From assembly GCA_033002965.1 (NCBI GenBank), contig JAURVB010014173.1:1-64000 (forward strand): a stretch of 64,000 nucleotides of DNA, given 5' to 3'. The stretch comes from Piper betle. Lineage: Eukaryota > Streptophyta > Magnoliopsida > Piperales > Piperaceae. Shown here piece after piece: positions 1 through 12,562 of the stretch. Both the position numbers and the translations under genes were made by a program. Each line of letters opens with the position of its first letter. The first letter of the stretch is position 1. The notes below the pieces were generated by a model. It was not told where the DNA came from and did no database searches. It worked only from the letters and a program-made list of their open reading frames with translations.

Positions 1-282
1 TATCATATAAATTTCTTTTAATATAACAATTATATTCATTTTTTCCCATGCAACAATTATCTTCATTGAGGAGTAATAATGCAAATATATTGCACAGACC
101 ACAATACACCACTTGCAAACAAGTTACTGGCAAAATAAACTATCAATCGGGACATAAGCCTTCCCAGCAATTTAAGGGTTACACCACCCTCTTTTACATA
201 AAAAATATCAATGTCTTAAACCGAAAAATACCAAATATAGAACAATAAGAAGAGAATGGACTGATTATAGAAATAAACCTAC

Positions 283-3200
283 CTCAAGTATGAGTTTAAG
301 CTCATCTAAGTTACGCCCAGTTCTAACATCAACAGTAGCCGGAAAAGATGATTCTTCTGCACCATGAAATACTGTGAGAAGAAGTTGGCAAACATGGCAA
401 GGCTCTCTTAGATAAATAAACAGCTCAACAACATCTGCAGCTGGTGGGAAAACCTATTCAAAAACAGGAGAACACTTGCTAAAACCTTGGTATTCAAAAA
501 ACAGAAGTAAGAAAAAAATATTATGAACAAGACCAACTGTACCCATGTTAAGTCTTTTCTCTTTACACTAAGAAGACCAGATCCACCATTTTCATTAGGA
601 AATATGCTTGAAAATGGCTTCAAAAAACAGGCTGATGGACGTGATAGTACCTATAGTTGATGAAAGGAATTTAGCATCCACAGCAGCTGTTAAAACAACA
701 AAATAAAGCCACAAACCAGCAAATAATTATTTTATTCCATGAAACCAACATAGAACGACAGAATTATATAACAAAATTATTAGGATAATATACATGACCA
801 TGAACACGCCGTCTATAACATTTTTGGATGCCTTGATATGCAGGCAGGATCTCGTTTGGTATGAGATCAAAAGCATGAAGTATAAATAGCTAACATATTT
901 ATAGCATGCTGCTTCTATATTTATTGGACGAATCCAAATCATATAAGAAATAGGAAAACCTAACATCCCCAGTAAGCTCATTAGCTAACTACTTGAACTC
1001 ATCCATGTAAAGGGAAGAGCTGGCTGGAATTCTGACCGGTACGGAAGGTTTTTGACAATCAAAACTTTCTGAATATCGTCTGGAAAAAAATAATTGACCA
1101 GGGAATGTAAGTGGAGAAGAAAGAGTTCTATTGATTTCCCAAGAGAGTTCCAACCATTCACCTCTTCTCTATTATATATTTTTAGGGTACAAATGTAATT
1201 CTCTTTCACATCTAATTCCATACTAGTCTAATCACAAACATATTAATCCAGTAACTCCAATCAACACTTCAACTAACAAAAGCCTTATAACAACTAACTC
1301 TAGTTGAACTCAGTCTGACTATATCTCGTGATAACCCACATAATCTAACAAAACAGAGCTTACCCGTCCATGTCACATACATGGAAAAAAGAGCAGCAGC
1401 CAGCCTTTCCCCAGACCAAGAAACAAAAACAGAATTAACCCCAAGTAAATGAACACACACTTTCAAAAGAGCCAAATATGGAGAATTTTTTTATGTCATG
1501 GCAAGTTCAGAATCAATACCATGCTTTGTGAAAAAACATGAACTCTCAGTGCTTCTCATTAGTGATTAGGTTAAAATGAAACAAAAACACCCAGTTACAT
1601 AAACTCATAAAAATACACCAGTCAATCAATCAGGTAGACTAACCTTCTTATTATGCCACAAATTCTGCAGTAACTACCTATTTGATGGCCTGAAGCAGCA
1701 TTAAAGCTTACAAGACTAGTCAAATCTTATTCATTCATTATTCTGTTTTATCCTAGATGCTTTTATACTCCATCTTCTAACACTAATTCGCTGCTAATCT
1801 ATGACAAAATGCTTACTTCTAAAACAGTGCACGACACTAAACATGCCAATGAAATCCATGTAAATGGACAGGATGACTGTGTTTAACTGTACAGATTTCA
1901 CACAAAAGATACCCATTCAACATGCTCAAATCAACCAGTAATTGTTACCGCTTCAATTGAAAAGGCAACAACTAACACATAGGTATTCTGACATTAAACA
2001 GGTTTAGCGTTTTTTTAACAGACAACACCTTATCAAATTCATATACTTCAGCTTGTATTCCTAATTTTGAACAGAATAAACACTAGCTCCAATGCTTAAA
2101 GCTAAGCATGATCTGAACTCAATGTTTTATAAGTTATAACACCTTTTTGGTATCAGGTGAAAGTGGCCCGAAATTTTAAAACATGCACAAACAAAGCCAC
2201 CTTTTTTACATGTCAGCGCAACTTACTTCTAGTGGATGAATCTGTATGGAAGGAAGATGCTTAAACAGTCTCATCCCAAGGAACATCTCAAGTTGTTTTT
2301 GTCGTGAGCTATCTACAATCACATTCTTATAACGCCTTTGCAGTGTAATCTTCATATTCTGTGCAGCAGCAAACTGTTTAAATTTGCCACCATCATCATG
2401 GAAAATATTAAGAATTTGGCTGTGCATAGCCTTTGACCCTGTATATAAAGTTGCATGAATATCCCCTGCAAACAAGAACATTTCAGACAGCTGTGATATG
2501 GGAGTCAAAATTGTAGAGCTCTTAAACTCCTCAAAAGTCATGTCAAATCTCTTCCATGGCATGTCCGGGCATGGGTGGTTCCACGAGGTAGTCCGTGTAT
2601 TATGGTCAATGTAATAAGTCTTCCCTGTTACTGCATCTGAACGTTTCTCCCATCCAGGAGGTAAGGGAGCAATATATCCACCATTACTATTTGCATCAGC
2701 ATACCTGTTAACTGTTGGCAATCCTACTGAATAGTCATTATCAAGAGATAACCCCAGCCTTCGACATTGTTCTACAAAAACCTGCAGAGTGCCAAAATAA
2801 CTGGCAGCATTGGTTCGATCTAAAGAATCGGCACAATTAAATCGCAGCACACCATTTTGAAGAGATCTCATACAAAATGCGCCTTCAATGTCCTCATTGC
2901 ATATAATGACACCTTTGCAATCTTTAAGCTGTTGTCGTGAATGTATATAATCCCCTTCAGAAAAGCCAATAGTGACCGTGGGTCCCTTGAGGAGTCTCCA
3001 TAATCCCTCTATAGTTTGTTGTTCACCTTTTAATTTTACACTAGCATGCCAGTCATAGTTGATAAGGTGAATTCGAGTCTGAGAAAGTTTTCCGGTTGAT
3101 CTAACAAAATTCAAGGATTCCTCAAAATGTTGAACTAAAATGGATTCTGCTTTTCCCTCAGCATTTCGAAGGAGATTTATACAAACTACAGGGACCAAAG

Positions 3201-5875
3201 AATTATTATTTTGTAAAGAACCAGATGCTCCATCCACATTTTGAGCATTGTACCTTTTGCTTAGCCTCTGGTAATACTGCAAAGTCCCCTTATAAGGATC
3301 CCTATCAGATACATAAATTTCAGCTTCAGCAGCAGTCATTTTAAGTTCAGCTCCCCACCACATAGGTATTGTGCCCCTCCTCCAGATATATGTACTAAAA
3401 GAAATGGTCGTACTTCCTCTTCTTGCTAACCAGACAAGCTGCTCACACTCGACTTCATTTCCTGTCCATGAAAATATATCAATCTTCAATCACGTGTATT
3501 GGACATGTAGTGTGTCCAGATCACTTACCAAAATATAGCATGGACTTTGGATATTAGAAAATGTGATATAAATGTATTAAGTGTGAGTAGCTCTATACAA
3601 ACAAGACAATGTGCATGTCAAGAAATAATACAAGAAGTAGGATAGTTCTTTCTCCATTAAAGATAATTCTTTGAGCAAAAGGTGGAAGTTTCTTAAAAGG
3701 CGCCCCTAAACTTTATATGTAACATCATTGATCCATTAGTTCATTACTACCAGTAATGGAATAGACGCAGGTCCAAAGCATAGGCTATATTTGCATTTTG
3801 CACCACCGACATCTTCAATTTCTTTTGACAATTACATGACTGAAGAACGGGGATTTCCGTAACATTAAGAATGAAGAGGAATAAAACAACCAAGTGACAG
3901 AGATTAAATAGTGATATTACATACAAGAGGAGACACAGCATCCTCCTTGAGAACCAATATGGAAGAGTTTAAAATGATAGCCCCTTCTTTTCTTCTCAAA
4001 TTACAAGAATCTCAGCAATTTATCCTAATCCCTGATGGACAAAATTATTATTACTCACAGTGTCCCAGTGGCCTCATAATGTGATAAGTCAAGTGTGTAC
4101 ACAAAACAACCGTAGTAATAACAAATTAACCATGCAAAATAAATCAACCAGTTACCAGTACTGAAGCAGGCATTCAGTCCTCTAGCCAAGTATCGAGTGC
4201 CTGGATGCAACCTACTGCGACGAGCAGTAAGTGCAACAAATCCATCTTGCTGACCAGAAAAACCAAAACTTCTGCATTCTGCAAAACCCTATGAACAAAA
4301 GTATCTCTCAATACAAGAATGCTGTCAAACCAATCAAAAACCTAACTTCCAAAAGAAAGCAATGCAGAACAGTCAGAAATGGTCGATGAGAAAAGTTAAG
4401 CATAGAAATTATGATAACCAAGTGATGATTTATACCTTATACCAGCTAGTTGGGTCAGCGACTTGGATTTATACATGACCTCTTGACACAAAATAAATTC
4501 TAACTTGTATTTCATGTGAATGCAGTGAATTTTAACTCACCAAATTTGGTTATGGTAAACATTAGTTAATCTCCTTTTCCTGCTCAACATCTCCGATGTT
4601 AAAATTCACACACATATCAATTATTCTCTTGGTTTCTACTAATCTGGGAATCATACGCTAAATCAAGCACCAGGTAACAATTACTTGGAAAATGAGACAC
4701 TCGCATCAAATATTAATGTGACCAGATGGATGTTAAATGTTACCACATCCATTCCAATAACTGAAAAAACGGGATTAAAAAGCAAATATGATGCCACAAA
4801 TAAGAGAATGAGAACAAAGCCAACAAGATTGTCAAAACTTATATGCCAAGTGAGAACGAAAGACCTGTAGTAGAGTAACACAATGAGTTCGCAACCCAAT
4901 TTCTTTGAAAGGCCTGGAAAGCCAACCATTCCAAACAAATTCCTCATCAGGATCTTGCCAAGGCAAGCGACCAGGAAAAGGTCTTGTAATATCCCTAGTT
5001 TCACAGAAGAAGTACTTCCCATCAATATCAAGTTCAGTCAACTCCTGTATATTCTTAATCTCTCCTTTCCCTTGCGGCTGAGGATGACTAAGTTCAATTC
5101 TCACCCACTGACTCTCTGTCACAGTATATACACAACCACCCCCAGGTAAATTAGCTATCGTGGCAGTCAACTTGGTTGCGACCAGAAGCAGTCCACAATT
5201 CCCCAAGGCTGAGTAGCCCAATATAGCCCTTCCATATACTGTTCTCTTACATAGCCACCTCGAACCATCAGTCACATAATTCACAGCTTCTTCTTCAGAA
5301 AAGAAAACATCATGGCCAACCTTTCCCGTGTGTGATAACGAACCAGTCGTGGGATCAATGTAAATCACTTGAGTATCACATCTAGTGGATAAACTGGTAA
5401 TTATAAATGCTTCGGAAGTTTCAAGCACAATGACAACAATTGATGTATCCCTGGAGTGGCCACCTATAGATTGAAAAGACATATGAACAAACAAGCCAAA
5501 TCATATTGCGCTTTCATCAAACTAACACATATTTCATCAATAAGGAACACAAAAAAATGGTACTAACAATTTCTTCATGTCTTTACAAACTAAAAACTAA
5601 TCTGTAATAAAATTTAGCATTCAAGCCGTGAAATTAATGACGAATGGGCGCGCAAGTAGAATGAGATACTGGCAAAAACATCTACAAACAAACTTTGAAC
5701 AAATAACATCCAGCCAAAGCACACAACATCAAGAAAAACAATGCGACCTCACCCGATCAACTACGGAGAGATCCATCAAAGATTGGATTCACCAAAGGTC
5801 AATCGAAGAGGGATGGGATGTGTCACCTTTTCTTGATTCCGATCTCTGTCTCGCGACGGCGATCGATTTCTCCAT
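283..5875 (-). CDS. SAC9: SAC9: phosphoinositide phosphatase with SAC and WW domains (3' end outside window)
   Basis: The reconstructed exons, in coding order, are 5827-5875 (start codon at 5875), 4865-5463, 4156-4288, 2228-3461, 543-650 and 283-453; the gene continues past the left edge. The joins keep frame, for example ...LLQ|GFAEC... and ...IHPLEV|LSRPS.... The SAC catalytic loop CADSLDRT (a Cx5R motif) is present in the large exon, followed by a WW domain (LPPGWEKR ... [10 protein letters not shown]). This SAC-plus-WW arrangement is characteristic of plant SAC9, which in Arabidopsis controls PtdIns(4,5)P2 levels and stress signalling (family knowledge). The first exon encodes only 16-17 residues and its start is inferred: ATG at 5875 is followed by a short GC-rich reading frame that joins in phase to the conserved [10 protein letters not shown] region. 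No frameshift or stop was seen in the exons present. The 5' untranslated region probably lies in the GC-rich stretch up to about 6040. Confidence 0.93.
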
Positions 5876-6483
5876 CGGCGAATCCCACAAGCCGCGCCCT
5901 CTGTGTCACGGCCGGCCGACAGAAAACAGCTTTGCCGGTTATTTCAACGGCGGCCGGCTTCGTCTCCGGCGAACCCAACTTCCGGAAAGGGACATCGGAG
6001 CGCTCGCTCCTAGCGGAAAAGTCGGAGTAGGCAAAGATGAATGAAATAAAAAGTTAGCGGGTCGGACATCGGTCGGACGACTCGGACCGTGTTGTTTAGA
6101 TATCACAGCCGCCCGAGGATTGTTTGAGGAGGGTAAATATGCCATTTCAGGCCTAAAAAGTTAATCCCTGTCAAGTTCTTAAGTAAATACACTTTGATAA
6201 TAATTTTGTTAAATTCAAGATATACATGACTAGTATATTTAAACGAACAATGACAATCATTTTAAACTAATCACTTTAATGATTACATAATTAGTTGTTA
6301 AAAATTCATTAATAATAACTCGATTAATTCAAATGATTAGACTTTTTATTTTTGATAAATCTTTCACCAATTAAATTGACTTGACCTTTTTAAGGCATCT
6401 AATTGCACATATTTCAAGTTTGTTGTTAACTGTTGATCAAATCGAATTAATAAATAAACAAATCGAATTAAGGCATCTAATTG
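5876..6483. other. Intergenic: SAC9 promoter side, then AT-rich spacer
   Basis: Roughly 5880-6040 is GC-rich and is probably the SAC9 5' untranslated region and core promoter on the minus strand. From 6150 the sequence is AT-rich with no supported gene. A 17-base word (ttaaggcatctaattgc) occurs at about 6391 and again at about 6469, directly before the first recognisable RPT3 codons, with a repeated aaatcgaattaa between them. This marks the 5' breakpoint of the RPT3 copy. Confidence 0.6.
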
Positions 6484-6637
6484 CTTCCAACGACAGCTCG
6501 TGTTCATCGAATTCCAGGAGGAGGAGCTCGTCAAGGACGAGCAGAAGATCCCCAAGCGGGAGCTGCTGCGGGCGCTGGAGGAGGTGAAGCGGATCCTCCT
6601 CCAGCGCAGGTGTTCATGTTCTACTTATGTTCGTTGG

Positions 6638-6831
6638 TTCATTCGAAAAAAACAATGCGATATTTCGCACTGGTGCTCATGTACTACTTTCGTGCAGGAA
6701 AATATAGTTAGCTATGCTTGTAACAGTTTAAGTTTTCATTCGAAAAAGCCAAAAGGTTATTTAGCACTGGTGTTCATGTCCTACTTTTTTGCAGGACAAT
6801 ATAGTTAGCTATGCTTTTAGCAGTTTAAGTT
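6638..6831. repeat. Two-copy tandem repeat, 97 bp unit, in the RPT3 pseudogene
   Basis: Copy 1 is 6638-6734 and copy 2 is 6735-6831. Both begin ttcattcgaaaaa and end with agtttaagtt; they differ by scattered substitutions. The unit contains a possible 3' splice site (tttngtgcag/ttttttgcag). Confidence 0.85.
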
Positions 6832-7643
6832 GGTGATCAGAAAAGTGTTTTTTCATGTGCATCATGGGGAGCATTTGAAAATTTTCTATTTGTTATTTGT
6901 GTGCTATTAATAAGACAGTACACTATCTGTGTCAGGGGAAAAAGGATAATATCATGATGTTGTTCTGCATTTATTCCCTACTAAATTATTGTCCACTGAA
7001 ATTGTGTTTCTTAAATTACAAGAAATTACTTTATGATGCTTATTCTCAGAAGCATTGTATTTTGTAATGTTATTAGGATATTGGTGGTTGTGATATTCAA
7101 AAGCAAGAGGTTCGTGATGCAGCTTCCTCTTACACATCATGAATTGTATAAGCAAATTGGTATAGATCCTCCTCAGGGTGTTCTTATCTTTGGTCCTCCT
7201 GGAACAGGAACAACTATGCTTGCAAAGGCTGTGGCTAGCCATGGCACAGCAGCTTTTATCAGAGTGGTTGGGTCAGAGTTTGTTCAGAAATATCTTGGAG
7301 ATGTAATAGAGCACACTTCATTTCAAGCATGCCTGTATTTTTCTTCTGTAATTCTCTCTCCTTATTAGTATGTATTTGCAATGTCAGGGTCCACGGATGG
7401 TGTGTGATGTTTTCGCTTAGCCAAAGAGAATGCCCCTGCTATACTCTTTATTGATGAAGTTGATGCGATAGCAACGGCTTGGTTTGATGCCCAAACAGGA
7501 GCAGACAGAGATGTTGATGCTATAATAGTTTTTTTGGTATCTTAGCTGATTGTTTTTTCTTTGTTCAGGTTTGCACTGCTAAAATGAACTTGGGTGATGA
7601 GGTTGATTTACAAGATTATGTTTCCTGACCAGATAAAATTAGT

Positions 7644-7975
7644 GCAGCAGAGGTTTGTTACTTTGTTGCTTTCCATAAATGGTCTGTTGAATAAGGTTAC
7701 TACTTTGTAACATTTTATAGTTTTCTTTATGTATTAAGTGATAACCTATTTGATGGTGCTTCTTGTAAGTCTGCTAAGTCATTCCCATTCCCATTAAAAA
7801 AAGGAAAAGAAAAGAAACACCATTCTACTAAGCGGCAGAGGTTTGTTACTTGTTAGTTTCCATAAATGGTCTGTTGAATAAGATTATAACTTTGATACAT
7901 TTTATTGTTGCTTTACGAATAAGGCGGCCTATTTGATGGGGCTTCTTGTCTGTGTGCTAATTCATTCCCATTTTA
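7644..7975. repeat. Diverged direct repeat spanning an exon-intron junction of the RPT3 pseudogene
   Basis: A segment of about 150 bp starting at 7644 (gcagcagaggtttgttac) is repeated from 7832 (gcggcagaggtttgttac). Both copies carry the last codons of the exon ending ...SAAE plus the following donor site, then ccataaatggtctgttgaat and a shared cctatttgatgg block. A short A-rich filler lies between them. Confidence 0.8.
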
Positions 7976-8590
7976 ATATAAAAAACACATCCTGCTAACT
8001 TTCTTCACAATCTAAATTGAATAATTTAGATGACTAAGCTTTATGTCGTATTGGAAGTTTTAGATGGAGCTTCATTGCTGCAGACTAATAATGCTTAATC
8101 ATTCTACAGTCACTTTCCTTGTGAATATAATGTTCCCTTAGTTATTTATTATTAGTATTATTAGCCTTCATAAGTAGCTTTTAATTCCACTGTTAAATTT
8201 ATGATACTATATGTAGTTTTTGAAGTAGGGTAATGTAGGTGTGAGATGCCAATTTTTGTGTATTCTCACACCAATACGTGGTGATCAAGACAAAATTGTT
8301 GTCTAAGAATCAAATGGTATGCCATAGTTTTCTTCTGTTAGCACAATGGCCAGTAATGGTCTATCGTATATTTTCATGCATCTTGTTGTTGCGTGTGTTG
8401 GCACTTTTGCTTTATTGCAATGGTCAATAATTGGTTTAAATATAAGTTTTTGCAGATTGCGGCAATCTGCCAGGAAGCCGGAATGCATGCAGAAAGAAAG
8501 AACCGGTATATGATTCTTTCGAAAGATTTTGATAAGGGTTACAGAGCGAATGTGAAGAAGCCAGACACAGATTTTGAGTTCTACAAGTAG

Positions 8591-10980
8591 AAAGTTATAC
8601 TGTGGTTATATTGGAGAGAAGTAAGCATAATTATCAAAGAAAATAAAATTTTTTTTGTCTTAAGATCTGGAATTTATTAATTTATTAATTTATTAATTTA
8701 ATTTATATTTAAATAAAATTATTTAAAATAATTCATAATTTTTGAGGTACAAGAATTGTTTGACTAAGTGCACCAAAATAGGCTGATGAGAAACTTCAAG
8801 TTGTTTCCTGTGGTTTCAAACTCTCTCCACACACCTAAGGCCAACCACGAATTAAACTAGGTCATGAGTTTTTGTAACTTGGCTTGGCTTTACTCAAATT
8901 CAATTTATTTCAAGGTTAACTCTTAAAAAAATTGCATCGACTTAGATAATAATAAAAGCTTATTTCAAGTTATATCAAATTTGACTCGAAAAAACTCAAT
9001 TCAGCTTAAAATTGGGTAACATTGACTCGATGTCTAAAATAAACTTTTAATAAATTTTTTTCTTTAACAATATATGGATAATATAATACTAAAAATGATA
9101 ATTTGATATAAAAATAATTAAATCAAAACAATCTAATATTTTTTACATGACTATCAATCATGGAGAATATCATTTATATTTTTATAAAATAAAAAATATA
9201 AATATTACATTATAGAGAACAAACCAAATCTTTAAATTCATCTTGATGTAACTTGAATAGAGCCAATGTCCGACTCAAACTCAATTATAATCGACTCAAA
9301 GTCGAAGTAAAATAACTCAACTCGAAACCATATAATTCAATTGATTTGTTTATCAAACGAGTGAGTTTGAGTTGGGTAAAACTTCGGCTCGTGCTAAGCC
9401 TTACTCACACCCGCGGAAGGAAAATAAACATATTATTAGTAATTTTGAACTTCAAATGCCCCTAGGACAATAAGCATGGTAAAATTAACCAACGCATCGA
9501 AAGTTTCTCTCCCTCGAGAGCTTAAGGTAAATAGTGTGCTTCCCCTATTCAGATGAAATTATAATATAATCCTAAAAAATAACAGACGACGCTGAGGAAA
9601 TTGACAATTTACCTCAACTTCAACATGGCGTGAACATTTTTCAACTACAACAACAATTTGTAAGACATTATAGACTGCCAACTAATTATGTCAATCACTA
9701 AAAATCCTAGTTGAGGGTGTTTCTAAGTTCATCCCACAATTTGTAGAACTTTGTATGTAAGAGTAATTTGTGTTTCTCATCCGTTGCATTATTTTGTAAA
9801 TTTGAGTATTTTCGTTGAATATTATTATGCCTTGCTTGAAAAAAGACATACTCAATAATTAAAGGGTAATTATAACGACAAAAATTGCATTTATCATTTT
9901 ACTTAAAAAGCAAATTATATTTATCATTTGAGATGACCAAAAATATCAATTGAACTTTAATATAAAGGATTTTCCACAATTTATGTATATGCTAGTCATT
10001 CACAGGTAAGCCTCTATATCAGTTGATCAAAAATAATATCGGATTACCCACATGTATCAGGTAGAGGCAATATTCTACAGTCAATCAAAAGTAGCAACGA
10101 TAATTACTCAATTAAATGCAATACAAGAATGAGAAGGCTTTCCTTGTCTTGAATGTCAAGATTTCCATGGTTTTAGTATTGAGACCTTTTCACCCTCTTG
10201 TAAGTAGATCACAGGGCAAAATGGTGATTACCATTTCTAAAGGATTCTTTTCCAATCAATTAGCCATCTTTAGTAAAGTCATTATAATATCCAGAGGAAG
10301 GTTTCGATTTGACATCATTTTGTGTATACATTAGGTTTGATATTTTCTTTAGCAGAAACATTCTTCTCTAGAATCCACTTGACATCAACCCCTTCCAATT
10401 TATTCTTTTCAAATGAACTACCTATAATGAAGGGTTAATTATAGCGACAAAAATTACATTTATCATTTATATATATGCAAGTTCTTAATAACAATCTTTA
10501 AAGGTATGGAAACATATTCTCCTTTCTCGTGTCCAATGTCATCGCCTCATCAATTTCTCCCCTTAATTCAAGGCCTCAATATTCTAAATTTAACTATTAA
10601 GGTAATGTCCAACATTTACAAGTGATCGGCCGATTAATTATTTTGTTGATAGTTTTCGAACTATATTGAAATAAAATGGAAGTACTTTTTACCAATTTAA
10701 AAATGGTAAATTTTACCACACCATCTTTTTAAAATGATATTAGCAGAAGTCTTTGTCTCTATGATATACATATACACTGGCCAATGTCACAAAAAAACTT
10801 CCCTGATTATTTTGATTGCCAATAACATTTTCATTTGCCAATATATACGAATACACCAACAAATGTCACAAAGGAACTTTCCAATTTCTAGAATGTCTAA
10901 TAATATGTGAATTCACCAATATATCGCTCGACAAACCAAGTAGAATAATTATGCATTATAGGCCAAACAGCATGAGAGAA
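8591..10980. other. AT-rich intergenic region, no gene seen
   Basis: There is no reading frame with recognisable homology. It holds a short array of the 9-mer tttattaat near 8668-8700 and a stretch (about 8880-9410) rich in repeated tcgactcaa/gactcgaa-like words that resembles eroded repeat DNA but could not be assigned. Positions 9722-9748 are an exact 27-base copy of the end of a WSS1 exon (see findings). 9838-9935 and 10435-10470 share the phrase taattatagcgacaaaaatt with small changes. Confidence 0.5.
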
Positions 10981-10991
10981 TTGTCAGGTAC

Positions 10992-12553
10992 CTAAGCAAG
11001 GCCTGCCGGTGGAAGCTGGAGTTCCATTAGAATATCTCCACTGATCACAAGCTGCACATCTGTTCAATATCACATTATCTCTAAAGTACAAAATTTGCAC
11101 GACCAGTACTTGAAATTTGCCTGACAGTTCTTAGGCTTCTGCGACCCGCAAGCTTCACATATTGATGCAAGAGACTAGAGAAATCGACATACAACCATTA
11201 GCACCATACATGGATATGATGAAGTCAGTAAAAGATGGTACAGTTTTTGCTCCATAAGTACTTCGAAAGTAAAATAACTCGAACAATATTGTACCTTGTT
11301 CAATAAAGTACAGGTACTACACTCCCAAAGAGCATTGTCCACCATGTTTTCATCTTCCCAATCACGTGAGGCAGAGCTTGCAGTGTTTTTTGATGTTTCT
11401 ATGGTATTTGATGTTGAGTCACCTACAGAAAATTGATGAAACTCTCCTTTACAAAGAAGAGCATTCGTTGCTGGCACAACCAAGTCATCCGCATTTTCTA
11501 AGGATCTCTTGGAACCAGCCCGTAAAGCAGGGAGAACGAAAGTTTCTTAAATAATGATTTCTGCACATGCATTGCCACGCCAAATGTCATTCTGTAGTCT
11601 CCTTTCAGCAGCCATTGCAGCTGCTTGTATTGGGCTAAGGGCATCATCCATGATATATTATTGTCCCCGTCAAGGCGCCTGGGCCCAGATGGAAGTAAGG
11701 ATCCAAAGCGTTGTCTCTTTTCTGCTGCAGAAAGTGCAGCTGGACGAAGTGCACTGAGAGGAGGCTGATGAGAAACTCTACCCAGCTGTCTCCCTGGTGC
11801 ATCAAACCCCTGACCTGTTCCAGAAATGCCTTGCTTACAAGCTCTTCGCACTCCTGATAAGTAAAAAAAACAGATCAGGCATGCTAAAACTTCAAAAGCC
11901 CCCACAACATTAAGCAGCATAATAAAATGAACCTAGGAGGAAGTTGCACATTTCCCATTAAAAGTTCCTATATCTCAAGAGTTTAGTAGAATTAAAATAG
12001 TATCCGTACCCTACTCCAGGAAATTATAATCCTCAAAAGCAACAGATGGCACTTAGTTTGATTGAATTGAAAGTCAGATAATTTCTTTCTTTCTTTCTGA
12101 AATCAACAACACTTATCTAAGTTCATCCCACAATTTGTAGAAGCTAGCATTATGAGGACTGTGTTCATTGTGGCTAAGTTCATGAAGCATTGTGCCCAGA
12201 ACCTGCTGATATGGGATAAAGTCCCAATCTCGGTTTGGTCTTCTCAATCTGAGTTTAATTTGAACACCCCCTCCAACATTCAGCCCTAAAAGAGATGGAT
12301 TGGCTGGACTATAGTAACGAACATCAAAGTGAAACCAAGTCAAAAAAAAAAAAAAAGGAAAATGCATAGAATTATTAGCAAGGGAATATGATTGGTACCA
12401 AAATTCAGAAAGGATCTTGACCCTCCATTTATGCTTCTTCATAATCGGCTGAACCTGTTTGGCAATTTTTTCAAGCATTTTCCTCCCCTCAACCTCGCCA
12501 GGCTTTTTAAGAGCCTTCACTTCCCATACTTTGTTGAGATCACCAAGATTCAT
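10992..12553 (-). pseudogene. WSS1A: WSS1-type (WLM domain) DNA-protein crosslink protease, damaged
   Basis: In coding order: exon ending near 12416 (starts MNLGDLNKVWEVKALKK, first ATG of this at 12553), exon about 12118-12311 (NPSLLGLNVGGGVQIKLRLRR ... HELSHNEHSPHNASFYKLW), exon about 11290-11857 (SGTGQGFDAPGR ... AAAMAAERRL ... WECSTCTLLN), about 11110-11170 (SICEACGSQKPK, second half of a RanBP2-type zinc finger) and about 10992-11062 (CAACDQWRY, ending in a stop). The family degrades proteins crosslinked to DNA; HExxH in the WLM domain binds zinc and is intact here. Damage: the donor after KLWDELR reads AG|ATAAGTG, not AG|GTAAGTG; one base is missing in the GG run at 11829-11830 (frame shift before GISGTGQG); one base is missing near 11656, before DDALSPIQ; and an in-frame TAA follows ACAEIII near 11548. 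The two one-base losses could be assembly errors; the donor and stop are harder to explain that way. Confidence 0.8.
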
Positions 12554-12562
12554 ACTCCACAA

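Larger units (their letters stand above)
6484..8590 (+). pseudogene. RPT3: Broken copy of 26S proteasome ATPase RPT3
   Basis: Five blocks match the proteasome base ATPase RPT3 in order: 6484-6608 (N-terminal coiled coil, KDEQKIPKRELLRALEE), about 7072-7302 ([10 protein letters not shown], then [13 protein letters not shown] and the Walker A region), 7388-7531 ([19 protein letters not shown], Walker B), 7569-7652 (VCTAKMNLGDEVD) and 8456-8590 (IAAICQEAGMHA to the natural end DTDFEFYK). RPT3 unfolds substrates for the 20S core; this copy cannot. Lesions: no start codon or first exon; loss of the exon(s) between the N-terminal block and IGGCDIQ; a frameshift near 7122; Walker A lysine replaced by threonine (codon 7210-7212); a one-base deletion near 7414; the ATARF arginine changed to tryptophan; loss of the exon(s) after GADRDV (second region of homology and arginine fingers); an in-frame TGA at 7626-7628. 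Introns with recognisable splice sites remain, so it arose by DNA duplication, not retroposition. Confidence 0.93.

Noticed and set aside
6484..8590. A working proteasome ATPase gene
   Set aside because: Missing exons, two frameshifts, an in-frame TGA and a lost Walker A lysine rule it out.
11857..12118. An AT-AC (minor spliceosome) intron explaining the AT donor in the WSS1 gene
   Set aside because: The donor ATAAGTG does not match the minor-class ATATCCTT, and the downstream border is a standard ...TTATCAG. A mutated GT donor fits better.
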